Shown: one piece after another, positions 19,227-27,313 of the stretch | Numbering within the stretch: position 1 is the stretch's first letter | Layout: the number at the start of each line of letters is the position of its first letter | DNA from: Alteromonadaceae bacterium | GTDB taxonomy: Bacteria > Pseudomonadota > Gammaproteobacteria > Pseudomonadales > Oleiphilaceae | Assembly: GCA_013393545.1 (NCBI GenBank) | Contig: JABXHG010000584.1 | Span: forward strand, 1-29,125 | Reading direction: 5' to 3' | Length of the DNA stretch: 29,125 bases | Program-made: the position numbers and the translations under genes | Notes under the pieces: generated by a model | Told to the model about the DNA's origin: nothing | The model's input: only the letters and a program-made list of their open reading frames with translations | The model's database searches: none

Positions 19227-20258
19227 TTACAGCGACGGCATTCGCCCTGCCCGCACGATGGCCAGCAACACTGGCGCGCCAATCAGTGCGGTTACTACGC
19301 CCAGTGGTAATTCCGACGGGGCCGCGATCAGCCGGGATAGCACATCAGCGCCCAGCACCACGGCCGGGCCAATTGGTACGCAAAGCCACAGGGTTTTGCG
19401 AATATCCGGGCCGGCGAAGGCCCGGGCGATGAACGGCACGACCAGCCCGACGAAGATCAGCGGGCCGGCCAGGGCGGTGGCGGAACCCACCAGCAAGGCG
19501 ACCGAGAAGGTAATCAGAAAGCGAATGCGGCCGGGATGATGCCCCAGCCCGACGGCGGCTTTTTCGCCCAGCGCCATGGCCGCTAGCGGCCGCGCAACCA
19601 TGGCAATGATCAGCAAACCGACGGCAATGGAAGGCAGGGTGCTGTTGAGCAGGCTTAGTGGTTTTCCGGCAATGCTGCCGGTGATCCAGAAACGGATTTC
19701 ATCGGCGGCGCGTTGGTCCATCAGCATCAGCATGGAGGTCAGCGCCAGCAGCAGGCCACTCAAAGTGGCACCGGCCAGAATCAGCCGGACCGGATCATTG
19801 CCCAGGCCCTGCACCCGGGTGGCGGCGATCACCAGCGCACAGCCGGCCAGGGCGCCGAGTTGCGCGATAAAAGTGGTCAGGGTAGCGGTACTGGCGCCAA
19901 AAAGAATGGCCAGGGCCACGGCAAAGCCGCTGCCAGCACTGACGCCCAGAAGGCCCGGTTCAGCCAGCGGGTTGCGGGTCATCGATTGCAGCAAGGCGCC
20001 CGCCAGTCCTAGCGCCAGGCCGGTAACCAGACCGATCACCGTGCGCGGGCCGCGCAGTTCGGTGACCGCAAACCGGGCTTCTTCTGAACCCTGTCCGAAC
20101 AGGGCGGAAAAAGCTTCGCCCAGGGACACCGGCCCCGCACCGAACAGCAGGCTGGCAAGAGTGACCAGCGATAATAAAAAGCCCGCCACGAGCCATTTTG
20201 ACAATAGCCGGGGCGGGAACAAGGCGCGAGACGCAACCGCGCGATTGGAGGCAGGCAT
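19227..20258 (-). CDS. iron-siderophore ABC transporter permease 1 (FecC/FepD type)
   Basis: FecCD-family permease of 343 residues from the ATG at 20258. A TTG two codons earlier (20264) has a better-spaced AAAGG and may be the true start. Family marks are LRGPRTVIGLVTGLALGLAG, SMTRNPLAEPGLLGVSAGSG, AGPLIFVGLVVPFIARAFAG and, near the C-terminus, SELPLGVVTALIGAPVLLAI. About ten membrane segments are visible. Like its partner it begins TTG-AAC-ATG, so both permeases share the same ambiguous start. It stands 17 bases after the binding-protein gene. Confidence 0.88.
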   Translation of the reverse strand: MPASNRAVASRALFPPRLLSKWLVAGFLLSLVTLASLLFGAGPVSLGEAFSALFGQGSEEARFAVTELRGPRTVIGLVTGLALGLAGALLQSMTRNPLAEPGLLGVSAGSGFAVALAILFGASTATLTTFIAQLGALAGCALVIAATRVQGLGNDPVRLILAGATLSGLLLALTSMLMLMDQRAADEIRFWITGSIAGKPLSLLNSTLPSIAVGLLIIAMVARPLAAMALGEKAAVGLGHHPGRIRFLITFSVALLVGSATALAGPLIFVGLVVPFIARAFAGPDIRKTLWLCVPIGPAVVLGADVLSRLIAAPSELPLGVVTALIGAPVLLAIVRAGRMPSL

Positions 20259-20275
20259 GTTCAAGGGGCGAACCT

Positions 20276-21235
20276 TTAAGGATGAATCTCGCGGACCGCT
20301 TTTTCGATGTCATCCAGAATGGCCAGCGCCGCTAACGGGCCGGAAGCGCTGGTCCAGAGCTGGCCGCTGACACTGATGACCTGTTCGTTCTGAACGGCAT
20401 TCAGGCGCTCGAAAGCTGGTGACTTGCGGGCAGACTCCAGCGCTTTCTCTCCATCTTCATTCAGGGTCGCCAGCACCACCCAGTTCTGATCCATGCGCGA
20501 CAGGTTTTCCAGGCTCAGCGGTTCGCTGTGGGGGCGTCCTTCCTTCACCAGGTTGTTGTCCGTTACCTCAAAACCGGCGGCCTGCAGAATCGAGGCGGAG
20601 AACAGGCCTTCGGCCATCACCAGCGGGCCTTGGGGCATCCAACGTACTAGCGTGGCATCGCGCCTGTCTTCGGGAATGGTGGCTTCCACCAGCTGGCGAA
20701 CCTCAGCAATGCGGTTCTCCACTTTGTCGATGACCGCCTGACCGGCGGCCTCCCGGCCCAGCGCTTGCGCGAACAGCTCGGTCTCCTGTACCCAACTGTC
20801 GGGCTGGAACATGGGGACTGTAGACACCACCACTGGCGCAACCCGGGATAACAGTTGGTATTGCTGTTCGCTGGTTCTTGGCGCGGCGAGAATCAGATCC
20901 GGCCGGGCGGCTATGACCGCTTCGATATTGGTTTCCGCCGGTGCACCAACAATGGCGATATGGCCCGTTTCGGGCTGAATGTAATCGGCCACGTCGCTGC
21001 CGCCACGGGTAATGACCGCGCCCACGGTGTTGGCTCCCACTGCCACAGAGGCATCAAGCGCTCCCTCGTAAAGTGTAACCACGCGTTCCGGCTGGCCTTC
21101 GATGGTGACTGGTCCGAAGCTGCTTTCAACGGTGCGAGTGTCTGCTTTTGCGGTATTCAGCGAAAAGGCAACGGCGGCCAGCGCCAGAAAGGATTTTTTC
21201 GCTGCGGCCCGGGCGCGTGATTGGGCATTACTCAT
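20276..21235 (-). CDS. periplasmic iron-siderophore-binding protein (FecB/FepB type)
   Basis: TroA/BtuF-fold binding protein of 319 residues from the ATG at 21235, preceded by GGAGCA. A signal peptide of about 31 residues ends at AKA before DTRTVESSFG. The sequence then runs VTIEGQPERVVTLYEGALDA, the usual FecB/FhuD-like opening. IEAVIAARPDLILAAPRTSE and, at the C-terminus, LWTSASGPLAALAILDDIEK are typical of siderophore-binding members. There is no lipobox, so it is soluble in the periplasm. It heads the minus-strand uptake genes and is divergent from the LysR gene, with a Fur-box-like site in the gap. The siderophore carried cannot be named from the sequence. Confidence 0.87.
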   Translation of the reverse strand: MSNAQSRARAAAKKSFLALAAVAFSLNTAKADTRTVESSFGPVTIEGQPERVVTLYEGALDASVAVGANTVGAVITRGGSDVADYIQPETGHIAIVGAPAETNIEAVIAARPDLILAAPRTSEQQYQLLSRVAPVVVSTVPMFQPDSWVQETELFAQALGREAAGQAVIDKVENRIAEVRQLVEATIPEDRRDATLVRWMPQGPLVMAEGLFSASILQAAGFEVTDNNLVKEGRPHSEPLSLENLSRMDQNWVVLATLNEDGEKALESARKSPAFERLNAVQNEQVISVSGQLWTSASGPLAALAILDDIEKAVREIHP

Positions 21236-21284
21236 GGGGCTGGTGCTCCAATGGGTGTTGGGTAGGAAACAAATCAAGAATGAA

Positions 21285-21303
21285 AATAATGATAATGGTT
21301 CGC
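21285..21303. promoter_or_regulatory. Fur-box-like site between siderophore-binding protein and LysR genes
   Basis: By my count, 14 of 19 bases match the Fur consensus; the block AATAATGATAAT is exact except for its first base. It lies 50 bases before the binding-protein start and 58 before the LysR start, so it could act on either promoter. Confidence 0.6.
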
Positions 21304-21360
21304 ATTAATATTTTAAAGTGTTATCTTGGGACGGTCGGTTGCAAATAATGAGACGTAGAC

Positions 21361-22302
21361 ATGTATGACCTGCACGAGCTTGAAGCCTTTGTCTCGGTGG
21401 TGCGCTCGGGAAGTTTGACGGCCAGCACCCGGGACCTCGGCTTGCCGAAATCCACGTTAAGCCGTCGCATCAAACAGCTGGAAGACACTGTTGGGCAGCC
21501 TCTGCTGCTGCGCCAGTCCCGGAAAATCGTGCCCAACGAGGCGGGTCGGGTGTTCTACCGCTACAGCAATGACATTCTGGAGTTGATGGCGCAAGGGCGT
21601 GCCGCGCTTGATGAGCTGAAAGAGGAAGTCACCGGCAAGCTGGTTTTGCAATGCCATGAATCGTTCGTACGGGGCTGGTTTTCCCAGGTGGTGGAAGCGT
21701 TTATGGCCGAACATGGTGACCTCCAGGTGATGATCCAGACCCAGAGAGAGGTCCCGGATAACCTGGAAGACGGCGTTTGCCTCTGGCTTGGCCCGGTGGG
21801 GGAAACCGCGCTGCGTCAAGAGGTTCTCGGAACCTTGTCCCAGGGCATTTACGCCAGCCCTTCTTATTTTCGGGAGCGGGGTAGGCCCGCAACACCCGGC
21901 GATTTGACAGATCACCCTTGGGTGGATTTGCTGGGGGCGGCCGACGGTGGGCTGGTGCTCCATCATGCCCGACTTGGTTCCTACCCGGTCGCCATTCCCG
22001 CCCGCCGGCTGACCGTGGATCAACTCTGCGTGCAGGGCGATGCCATCGCCGCAGGCCGAGGCCTTGGGCTGATGCCCCACTGGCTCGCGGAGCGCCGAAT
22101 GGAAGCGCACCCCGGGAGCTTTCAATGCTGCCTGCCAGACTGGCTGGGGCCGGAATTGCCCGTGACCTTGTTGTACCCCCACGGCCACCTGCCACGCCGG
22201 GTACGGGCGTTTCTTGCCCATGTGCGGCGCTCGGTGCCGGAGGCCTGGGTCGAACCGGCCAGTGTCGGGGCCACTGAACGGCAGAATTCCGAGTGTGCTT
22301 AG
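21361..22302 (+). CDS. LysR-family transcriptional regulator
   Basis: A 313-residue LysR-type regulator. The N-terminal winged helix-turn-helix (about 1-60) reads LHELEAFVSVVRSGSLTAST and then GLPKSTLSRRIKQLEDTVG. The substrate-binding domain (about 90-295) shows KLVLQCHESFVRGWFSQVV and the late motif DAIAAGRGLGLMPHWLA. It is divergent from the siderophore-binding protein gene and converges on the TonB-dependent receptor gene, so it sits inside the siderophore locus. Its inducer and targets are unknown. Siderophore loci are more often under AraC-type, two-component or sigma-factor control, which makes this arrangement worth noting. Confidence 0.88.
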   Translation: MYDLHELEAFVSVVRSGSLTASTRDLGLPKSTLSRRIKQLEDTVGQPLLLRQSRKIVPNEAGRVFYRYSNDILELMAQGRAALDELKEEVTGKLVLQCHESFVRGWFSQVVEAFMAEHGDLQVMIQTQREVPDNLEDGVCLWLGPVGETALRQEVLGTLSQGIYASPSYFRERGRPATPGDLTDHPWVDLLGAADGGLVLHHARLGSYPVAIPARRLTVDQLCVQGDAIAAGRGLGLMPHWLAERRMEAHPGSFQCCLPDWLGPELPVTLLYPHGHLPRRVRAFLAHVRRSVPEAWVEPASVGATERQNSECA

Positions 22303-22303
22303 A

Positions 22304-22332
22304 CAAAAAAGGGGAAGCCGAACGGCCTCCCC
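22304..22332 (-). terminator. intrinsic terminator of the TonB-dependent receptor gene
   Basis: Read on the minus strand, a GC-rich stem (GGGGAGGCCG with CGGCTTCCCC, one mismatch) is followed directly by TTTTTTGTCT. It lies 28 bases beyond the receptor stop codon. On the plus strand it follows the LysR stop at once but lacks a T-run after the stem, so termination there would be weaker. Confidence 0.8.
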
Positions 22333-22360
22333 TGAATTGAGTTAACGTAAATGGTGCGGC

Positions 22361-24559
22361 TTAGAATTCCACGGTAGCGGAGAGCCAGAGGCGACGGCCT
22401 TGTTCTACCGTACCTCCCCGAGCCATGCCGCGGCTCTGGTAGATGTAATCCGAGGCCCAGCCTGTTTCCTGGTCTCCGTTTTCAACGTATGTGTAGCTCT
22501 CTCCAGAAAGAAAATCTTTATCGAGCAGATTGTAGATGGTTGCTGTCAGGGTCACGTTTTCAGCGGCGCGATAGACTCCACCCAGATGAAAGAGAGCATA
22601 AGCATCCAATTCCCCTACCGCATTGTCGATCGCTTGCTCTTCCGCGTCGTATTGCCCTTTGATTTTCGTATACCGGGTTCGTTCTCCACGGTATTCACCA
22701 GAGAGCCAAAGGTCGAGCTGGTCTGTGGCCTGCCAGTTCAGGCGGGCATGGAACACGTGTTCCGGGGTGTTGGTGAGTTTGGCTCCCTGGTTGACGCCGG
22801 ATTTCTGTTCGCTGTCGGTGTAGGTGTAGTTACCGCGAACGCTCCAGTCCTCGGCGAACTGCCAGCTTGAGGCCAGTTCAATGCCCCGGGTTTCCGCTTC
22901 GCCGATGTTGTCCAGTTGGTCATAGGTTCCATCCGGAATTTTCGGGTCATTGGTAATGGTGACAGAGGTGCCGTCGTCAATTTTGTCCTCGAAATCGGTG
23001 TAGAACACCGTGGCATTCGCTTTGAAACCGTTGAGGTTGTCGTAGTAAGCGCCAATTTCATAGTTGGTGCTTTTTTCCGGTTCGAGGCCGGGAGTGCCGA
23101 TGGTGATGGTTTCGCCCTGACCAGTTACACCATTGATTCCGTCATGAAGGTCACTGATCTCAGGTGTTTTGTATCCCTGGCTTACGCCACCCTTGAATGT
23201 CCAGGAGGGTGTGCTGTTCCATACCAGATAGGCTCTGGGGGTGAAATGGCCCGAGAAAGCATCATGATCTTCGTAGCGGCCGCCCAGTGTCAGTGCCAGG
23301 TCGTCGCGCAGGTACCACTCGTCCTCCGCAAATACGGCCCAGGAACTTTGTTCAAACGTGGTGCCGGCAATGCCGTCAGTCAGCTCTGTGTCACGGTATT
23401 GCGCACCGAACGTTGCGATATGGTTGTTGCCAAGGGGAGAGACAAGTTTGGTGTCCAGAACAGTGTCTTTGGACTCCAGTTCACGATCCGCGCCACCAAT
23501 CAGGTCCTGATAGGGCGGGTCGTAGGCCTCCCCGAACGGGCCAGGCAGTGTTCGACCTTTTGTTTCAGTGACGTTGTAAGTCAGATCATTCGACCAGGTG
23601 CCGAAATCGAGCTGGCTTTTGCTTCCCAGGGCGAGCTGATCACGATTGAAGCGGAGTTCATCCGAGTAGCCATCGGCCTGGTCGTCGGTATCTGGCTCGC
23701 AGGATCTGGTTCTGCCGTCCAGTGTCCCCAGTTGGCACTCATCGTTGTTGTAAACCTGCTTCCCGGTCTCCGCATCGAGGTAGAACTCATGCCCCGTCAC
23801 GGGAACGAATGACAGGCGCGCGCCAATATGGCTGTTGCGGCCGTCAACCGGCGCCACGCCCCGCTTGGGCGCCTCGCTGCCATCATCGAATGTGATATCG
23901 GAAGCGGAGCGGTCCAGTACGCTGCCGCGAACGGCCAGGCCAAGGGTATCCTCGATCAACGGGCCGCTGGTGTAGAAGCTGGTTTTGCCAGTGTCGCCAT
24001 ATTCCCGGTGTTCCTGGAAAGTGTGCTCAAGGGAAACGGAGCCGGACCACTCGTCAGACACCTTCTTGGTGATGATATTAACCACGCCGCCGATAGCATC
24101 GGAACCGTAGAGGGTAGACATGGGGCCCCGGATTACTTCGATGCGCTCAATCGCGGAGACCGGTGGCATGAAGCTGGTTGAAGTGTCGCCAAAGCCGTTC
24201 GGGGTAACGCCGCCCGGCGCGTTCTGGCGGCGGCCATCGATCAGGATCAGAGTATATTCACTGGGCAGGCCGCGAATGCTGATGTTCAGCCCGCCGGTTT
24301 TGCCCGTGCTTTGGCGCACATCCACACCTTCCACGGTTTCCAGGGCTTCAGCCAGGTTGGAATACTGGTTCTGCTGAAGCGCTTCCTGATTGACCACGCT
24401 GATACTGGCCGGCGCATCTGTTATTTTCTGCTCGGAGCCGGAAGCCGATACAACAATCTCGTCAAGCTCGGTGGGCTGGGGTTGGGCAGATGCATTCAGC
24501 GAGACCCCGGTGGAGAGCAGAGGAATGGCCACCGCTAACAGCTTTTTCTGGAACGCCAT
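22361..24559 (-). CDS. TonB-dependent siderophore receptor (FepA/CirA/IrgA-like)
   Basis: Outer-membrane gated channel of 732 residues. The signal peptide ends at about residue 25 (ASA), followed by a TonB box, DEIVVSA (33-39). The plug domain (about 45-165) holds RGLPSEYTLILIDGRRQN, IERIEVIRGPMSTLYGSDAI and GGVVNIITKK. The rest is a beta-barrel ending in a C-terminal Phe (SATVEF), as the BAM complex requires. NDECQLG and RTRSCEPD form a probable loop disulfide. The overall pattern resembles catecholate receptors such as FepA, PirA and IrgA; the ligand is inferred, not proven. The ATG at 24559 follows AAGGAG, and a Fur-box-like site lies 36 bases upstream. Confidence 0.9.
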   Translation of the reverse strand: MAFQKKLLAVAIPLLSTGVSLNASAQPQPTELDEIVVSASGSEQKITDAPASISVVNQEALQQNQYSNLAEALETVEGVDVRQSTGKTGGLNISIRGLPSEYTLILIDGRRQNAPGGVTPNGFGDTSTSFMPPVSAIERIEVIRGPMSTLYGSDAIGGVVNIITKKVSDEWSGSVSLEHTFQEHREYGDTGKTSFYTSGPLIEDTLGLAVRGSVLDRSASDITFDDGSEAPKRGVAPVDGRNSHIGARLSFVPVTGHEFYLDAETGKQVYNNDECQLGTLDGRTRSCEPDTDDQADGYSDELRFNRDQLALGSKSQLDFGTWSNDLTYNVTETKGRTLPGPFGEAYDPPYQDLIGGADRELESKDTVLDTKLVSPLGNNHIATFGAQYRDTELTDGIAGTTFEQSSWAVFAEDEWYLRDDLALTLGGRYEDHDAFSGHFTPRAYLVWNSTPSWTFKGGVSQGYKTPEISDLHDGINGVTGQGETITIGTPGLEPEKSTNYEIGAYYDNLNGFKANATVFYTDFEDKIDDGTSVTITNDPKIPDGTYDQLDNIGEAETRGIELASSWQFAEDWSVRGNYTYTDSEQKSGVNQGAKLTNTPEHVFHARLNWQATDQLDLWLSGEYRGERTRYTKIKGQYDAEEQAIDNAVGELDAYALFHLGGVYRAAENVTLTATIYNLLDKDFLSGESYTYVENGDQETGWASDYIYQSRGMARGGTVEQGRRLWLSATVEF

Positions 24560-24595
24560 GGATAACTCCTTACTGGTTGGCAATCTTTAAGCTCA

Positions 24596-24614
24596 GCAAA
24601 TGATAATCGTTAAC
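24596..24614. promoter_or_regulatory. Fur-box-like site before the TonB-dependent receptor gene
   Basis: By my count, 15 of 19 bases match the Fur consensus, including TGATAATC. A second TGATAAT occurs at 24618. The site lies 36 bases upstream of the receptor start and about 106 bases upstream of the divergent Nmad3-like gene, so it most likely controls the receptor. Confidence 0.7.
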
Positions 24615-24720
24615 AAGTGATAATAAAGGGTTTTGGGTGGGACGATTTGTGCAGTAATCTGGAACAGCAAAAGCTGGTTTGCCAACACTCTGATTTCACA
24701 GCTATAAGGCGCGTAAACCC

Positions 24721-25572
24721 ATGAAGCTGATCCTCAGCAGAAAAGGCTTCGACACCTCTGCCGGTGGCTGCCCGAACCCGGTTTTTCCGGATGGCAGCTT
24801 TCTGGCTTTGCCCATTCCGGACCCGCAATCACCCATTCGCTACAGCCAGATTCGACATGACGGCGAATCCATTGGGCCAATGGTGTCGCAGCTCACCGGT
24901 AACCGTGGTTTTTCCCGTAAAGGCGCTCATCTGGACCCGGATCTGCTGGCGGATGCATATGAACGGGAGCCGGGCTGGCGGCCGCTGCTGGGCCAGCACA
25001 GTGCGGCGCAGGCGCACCTGGATAATCACGGGGTGGGCGAAGGGGATCTGTTTTTGTTCTTCGCACTGTTTCGCCCGGCGGAACAGCATAGAGGGCGCTG
25101 GCGGTTTGTGCCCGGAACGCGGGCTTTTCACGCTATCTGGGGCTGGTTGCAGGTGGCAGAGGTCTGGCCTCTGGGTGAGTCGTCACAGGTGCCCGCCTGG
25201 GCGGCGTATCACCCGCACCTGCATGGCCAGCGTTCGGCGCATAACAGTTTGTATGTGGCGGACGAGCAATTGAGGCTGCCGGGGTTGCATAAGCCCCTAC
25301 CGGGTGCCGGTGTGGTGCCGGGGCTTGGCGGACGCCAGCGTTTAACCGCGCCGGATGCCAGTGGCGTGACCGACTGGCGGTTGCCGGCTGCATTTATGCC
25401 CGGGCCTGATAAAGAGCCCTTGAGTTACCACCACAAGCTGGCGCGCTGGCAGGAAGAAGACGAGCAGTGGTGCCGGCTGAAGTGTGCAGCCCGTGGACAG
25501 GAATTTGTGCTGGATTTGGAGCAATACCCCGATGTAAGCCAATGGCTGTCCACGCCGGGGTTGCTGGGCTAG
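24721..25572 (+). CDS. Nmad3-like putative nucleotide modification-associated protein
   Basis: A 283-residue protein whose start ILSRKGFDTSAGGCPNP (4-20), followed by FPDGSFLALPIPD (22-34), matches my recollection of the Nmad3 family (nucleotide modification-associated domain 3), named in computational work on DNA-base-modification systems. Other visible blocks are HLDPDL (70-75), GDLFLFFALFR (108-118), HAIWGWLQV (137-145) and a histidine-rich AYHPHLHGQ (162-170). No signal peptide or membrane segment is seen. No biochemical activity is established to my knowledge. It stands alone: no methyltransferase, nuclease or phage gene is near. It is divergent from the receptor gene and ends 20 bases from the convergent exporter gene. 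Confidence 0.7.
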   Translation: MKLILSRKGFDTSAGGCPNPVFPDGSFLALPIPDPQSPIRYSQIRHDGESIGPMVSQLTGNRGFSRKGAHLDPDLLADAYEREPGWRPLLGQHSAAQAHLDNHGVGEGDLFLFFALFRPAEQHRGRWRFVPGTRAFHAIWGWLQVAEVWPLGESSQVPAWAAYHPHLHGQRSAHNSLYVADEQLRLPGLHKPLPGAGVVPGLGGRQRLTAPDASGVTDWRLPAAFMPGPDKEPLSYHHKLARWQEEDEQWCRLKCAARGQEFVLDLEQYPDVSQWLSTPGLLG

Positions 25573-25592
25573 CGGAGATGATACCTGCCGGA

Positions 25593-26213
25593 TCAGGCCC
25601 GTTTGAAGGTGGCGAGTGCGGCGGCTGCAGTCACAAACAGCGTGCCAAATACGCGGTTCATCTGCTTTTGCCGCCGGGGCGTGGTCATAAAACGGAACAG
25701 TTGGCTGGCCAGCACGGCGTAACCCACCATTACCAGAATATCCACCAGAATCAGTGTCGCGCCCATGGTGGCCAGTTGCGGGCCATGAGGGGCGTCGGCC
25801 ACCAGGAATTGCGGAAACAGGGCAATCAGAAAAATGGTGGCCTTGGGGTTGGTCAGGTTTACCAGCGCACCGTTCCAGAACTGCTGGCGCTTGCTGAAGC
25901 CGGCCAGGTCTTCCCGACTGGCCTCCACCGGTGGCTCGCGCCATTTCTGGATGCCGAGCCAAACCAGGTAGGCCACGCCAATCCACTTGATGACCATCAG
26001 CGCGGTCGTTGATGAAGCCACAATGGCGCCGAGCCCGGCGCCCACCAACACAATCTGCGCGCCGTAACCGAATTGCTGCCCCGCAATGGTCGGTAAAGAC
26101 TTCCTGACCCCATAACGCAGACCACTGCTCATGGAGTTAACCGCGCCGGCACCGGGCGAAAGGCTGATGAACAAGGCCGCAACCAGAAAGGTCAGCCAGA
26201 TGGTGAGTGTCAT
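25593..26213 (-). CDS. LysE/RhtB-family amino acid exporter
   Basis: Inner-membrane exporter of 206 residues with about six hydrophobic segments. The start LTFLVAALFISLSPGAGAVN (about 7-26) holds the conserved SPGAG signature of the family. GLRYGVRKSLPTIAGQQFG and, in mid-protein, GALVNLTNPKATIFLIALFP are equally typical and point to the RhtB branch (homoserine, threonine or related compounds). The substrate cannot be named. AAGGAAG precedes the ATG. It is divergent from the ParA-like gene, with 114 bases between them. Confidence 0.88.
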   Translation of the reverse strand: MTLTIWLTFLVAALFISLSPGAGAVNSMSSGLRYGVRKSLPTIAGQQFGYGAQIVLVGAGLGAIVASSTTALMVIKWIGVAYLVWLGIQKWREPPVEASREDLAGFSKRQQFWNGALVNLTNPKATIFLIALFPQFLVADAPHGPQLATMGATLILVDILVMVGYAVLASQLFRFMTTPRRQKQMNRVFGTLFVTAAAALATFKRA

Positions 26214-26327
26214 GAGTGTGCTTCCTTATAAATTGACGGTTGTCATAAAAGCGTCACAAGTCAAAAAGCCCAAGCTGTTATCCTGTACCGTTTAGTCTAC
26301 AGAATTCAATGCAGGAGCAGGGCAGCC

Positions 26328-27074
26328 ATGAGGATTATTGCGTTATACAGCCCCAAAGGTGGCGTGGGTAAAACGGCAGCGGCGGTGAACATCGCCTACC
26401 TGGCCAGCCAGGATAACTGCCGCACGCTGTTGTGGGATCTGGACCCGCAAGGTGCCTCAAGTTTCTACCTGGCCGGCGCCGAACCGGTGAAAGGACGCAA
26501 GCTTTCCAAGCTGCTGGAAGGCAAGTCGCCCATGGCCAAGTTTGTCCACGACGACATCTATCCGGGGCTGGATTTCATTCCTGCCCACAGCAGTTTCCGC
26601 CATTTCGACATAAAGCTGGACCAGGACGAAGGCGATGGCAATCAGCTGAAGAAGATGCTGGCGCCGCTGTCCGAAGAAACCAGCCTGGTGGTTCTGGACT
26701 GCCCTCCCACCCTGTCCCGCCTGACCGAACAGGTGCTGGACGTGGCAGACCAGGTCTACGTGCCGCTGGTGCCCACCTGGCTGTCCATGAACAGCTGGAA
26801 CCAGCTTTACGAGTTCGCCAAAGACAAAAAGCTGGGAGCCAAAAAGCTACGCCCGTTCTTCTCCATGGTGGACCGCCGCAAGAACCTTCACCAATCGTTG
26901 GTGCAGCAGGGGCCTGAACGACTGAACAACTATGCCGATGTCGCCATCCCCTACGCCAGCGTGGTGGAGCGCATGGGGGAAGAAGGCCTTCCACTGGAAA
27001 AACTGGATGCCAGAAGCCCGGCGGCAGCGGCCTATCGCGAGCTTTGGTCGGTGATTAAGAAGGACCTCTGGTAG
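26328..27074 (+). CDS. orphan ParA/MinD-family ATPase
   Basis: A 248-residue deviant-Walker P-loop ATPase. The N-terminus holds the motif SPKGGVGKTAAAVN (8-21) with both signature lysines (Lys10, Lys15), then LLWDLDPQGASSFYL (switch I region) and VVLDCPPTLS (Walker B/switch II). Such proteins position plasmids, chromosomes, or protein complexes on the nucleoid or membrane. No parB, centromere-like repeat, chemotaxis or flagellar gene is nearby, so the cargo is unknown. CAGGAG lies upstream of the ATG. It is close in type to the small stand-alone ParA proteins found on gammaproteobacterial chromosomes. Confidence 0.85.
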   Translation: MRIIALYSPKGGVGKTAAAVNIAYLASQDNCRTLLWDLDPQGASSFYLAGAEPVKGRKLSKLLEGKSPMAKFVHDDIYPGLDFIPAHSSFRHFDIKLDQDEGDGNQLKKMLAPLSEETSLVVLDCPPTLSRLTEQVLDVADQVYVPLVPTWLSMNSWNQLYEFAKDKKLGAKKLRPFFSMVDRRKNLHQSLVQQGPERLNNYADVAIPYASVVERMGEEGLPLEKLDARSPAAAAYRELWSVIKKDLW

Positions 27075-27078
27075 TTCT

Positions 27079-27107
27079 TGGACTCGTTCTTGTAGCGCGC
27101 TATAATC
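27079..27107 (+). promoter_or_regulatory. sigma-70 promoter of the glycine-riboswitch transcript
   Basis: TTGGAC at 27079-27084 and a perfect TATAAT at 27102-27107 are separated by 17 bases, the ideal spacing. The expected start of transcription is around 27114, just before the first strand of the riboswitch. The -35 begins five bases after the ParA-like gene's stop codon. Confidence 0.85.
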
Positions 27108-27114
27108 GCGCCTT

Positions 27115-27295
27115 TCCGCAGGAGAGAGGGCACATAGGCCCCGCCGAAGGCGCAATCTCCCATAAACGCTCAGGCACACGTACTGCGGAACTTCACATCA
27201 AGCCGACTGGAGAGCGACTGCAGCGCAGTCCACCGAAGGGGCAAGCAGGGGCCACCCTGTAAACTCTCAGGTATCAGGACAGGGGGAGAGGCACG
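27115..27295 (+). ncRNA. tandem glycine riboswitch
   Basis: Two glycine aptamers lie head to tail. The first (about 27117-27189) has GGAGAG, the hallmark GCCGAAGGCGCAA and GCTCAGGCA, closed by a perfect six-pair P1 helix, CCGCAG (27117-27122) with CTGCGG (27184-27189). The second (about 27205-27290) has GGAGAG, CACCGAAGGGGCAA and CTCTCAGG, with a variable hairpin GACTGCAGCGCAGTC. The tandem leads directly into the RBS and GTG start of a TRIC-family gene. Glycine riboswitches ahead of glycine catabolism or transport genes, and ahead of this family, are known. No separate terminator hairpin with a T-run is seen, so control may be translational. Confidence 0.92.
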
Positions 27296-27313
27296 CAAAC
27301 GCAGGAGAACTGT

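Noticed and set aside
17381..24559. Assignment of the uptake locus to a named siderophore (vibrioferrin, enterobactin or citrate)
   Set aside because: The ABC parts are generic FecBCDE-like and the receptor looks FepA/CirA-like; no synthesis genes are present, so the ligand cannot be named.
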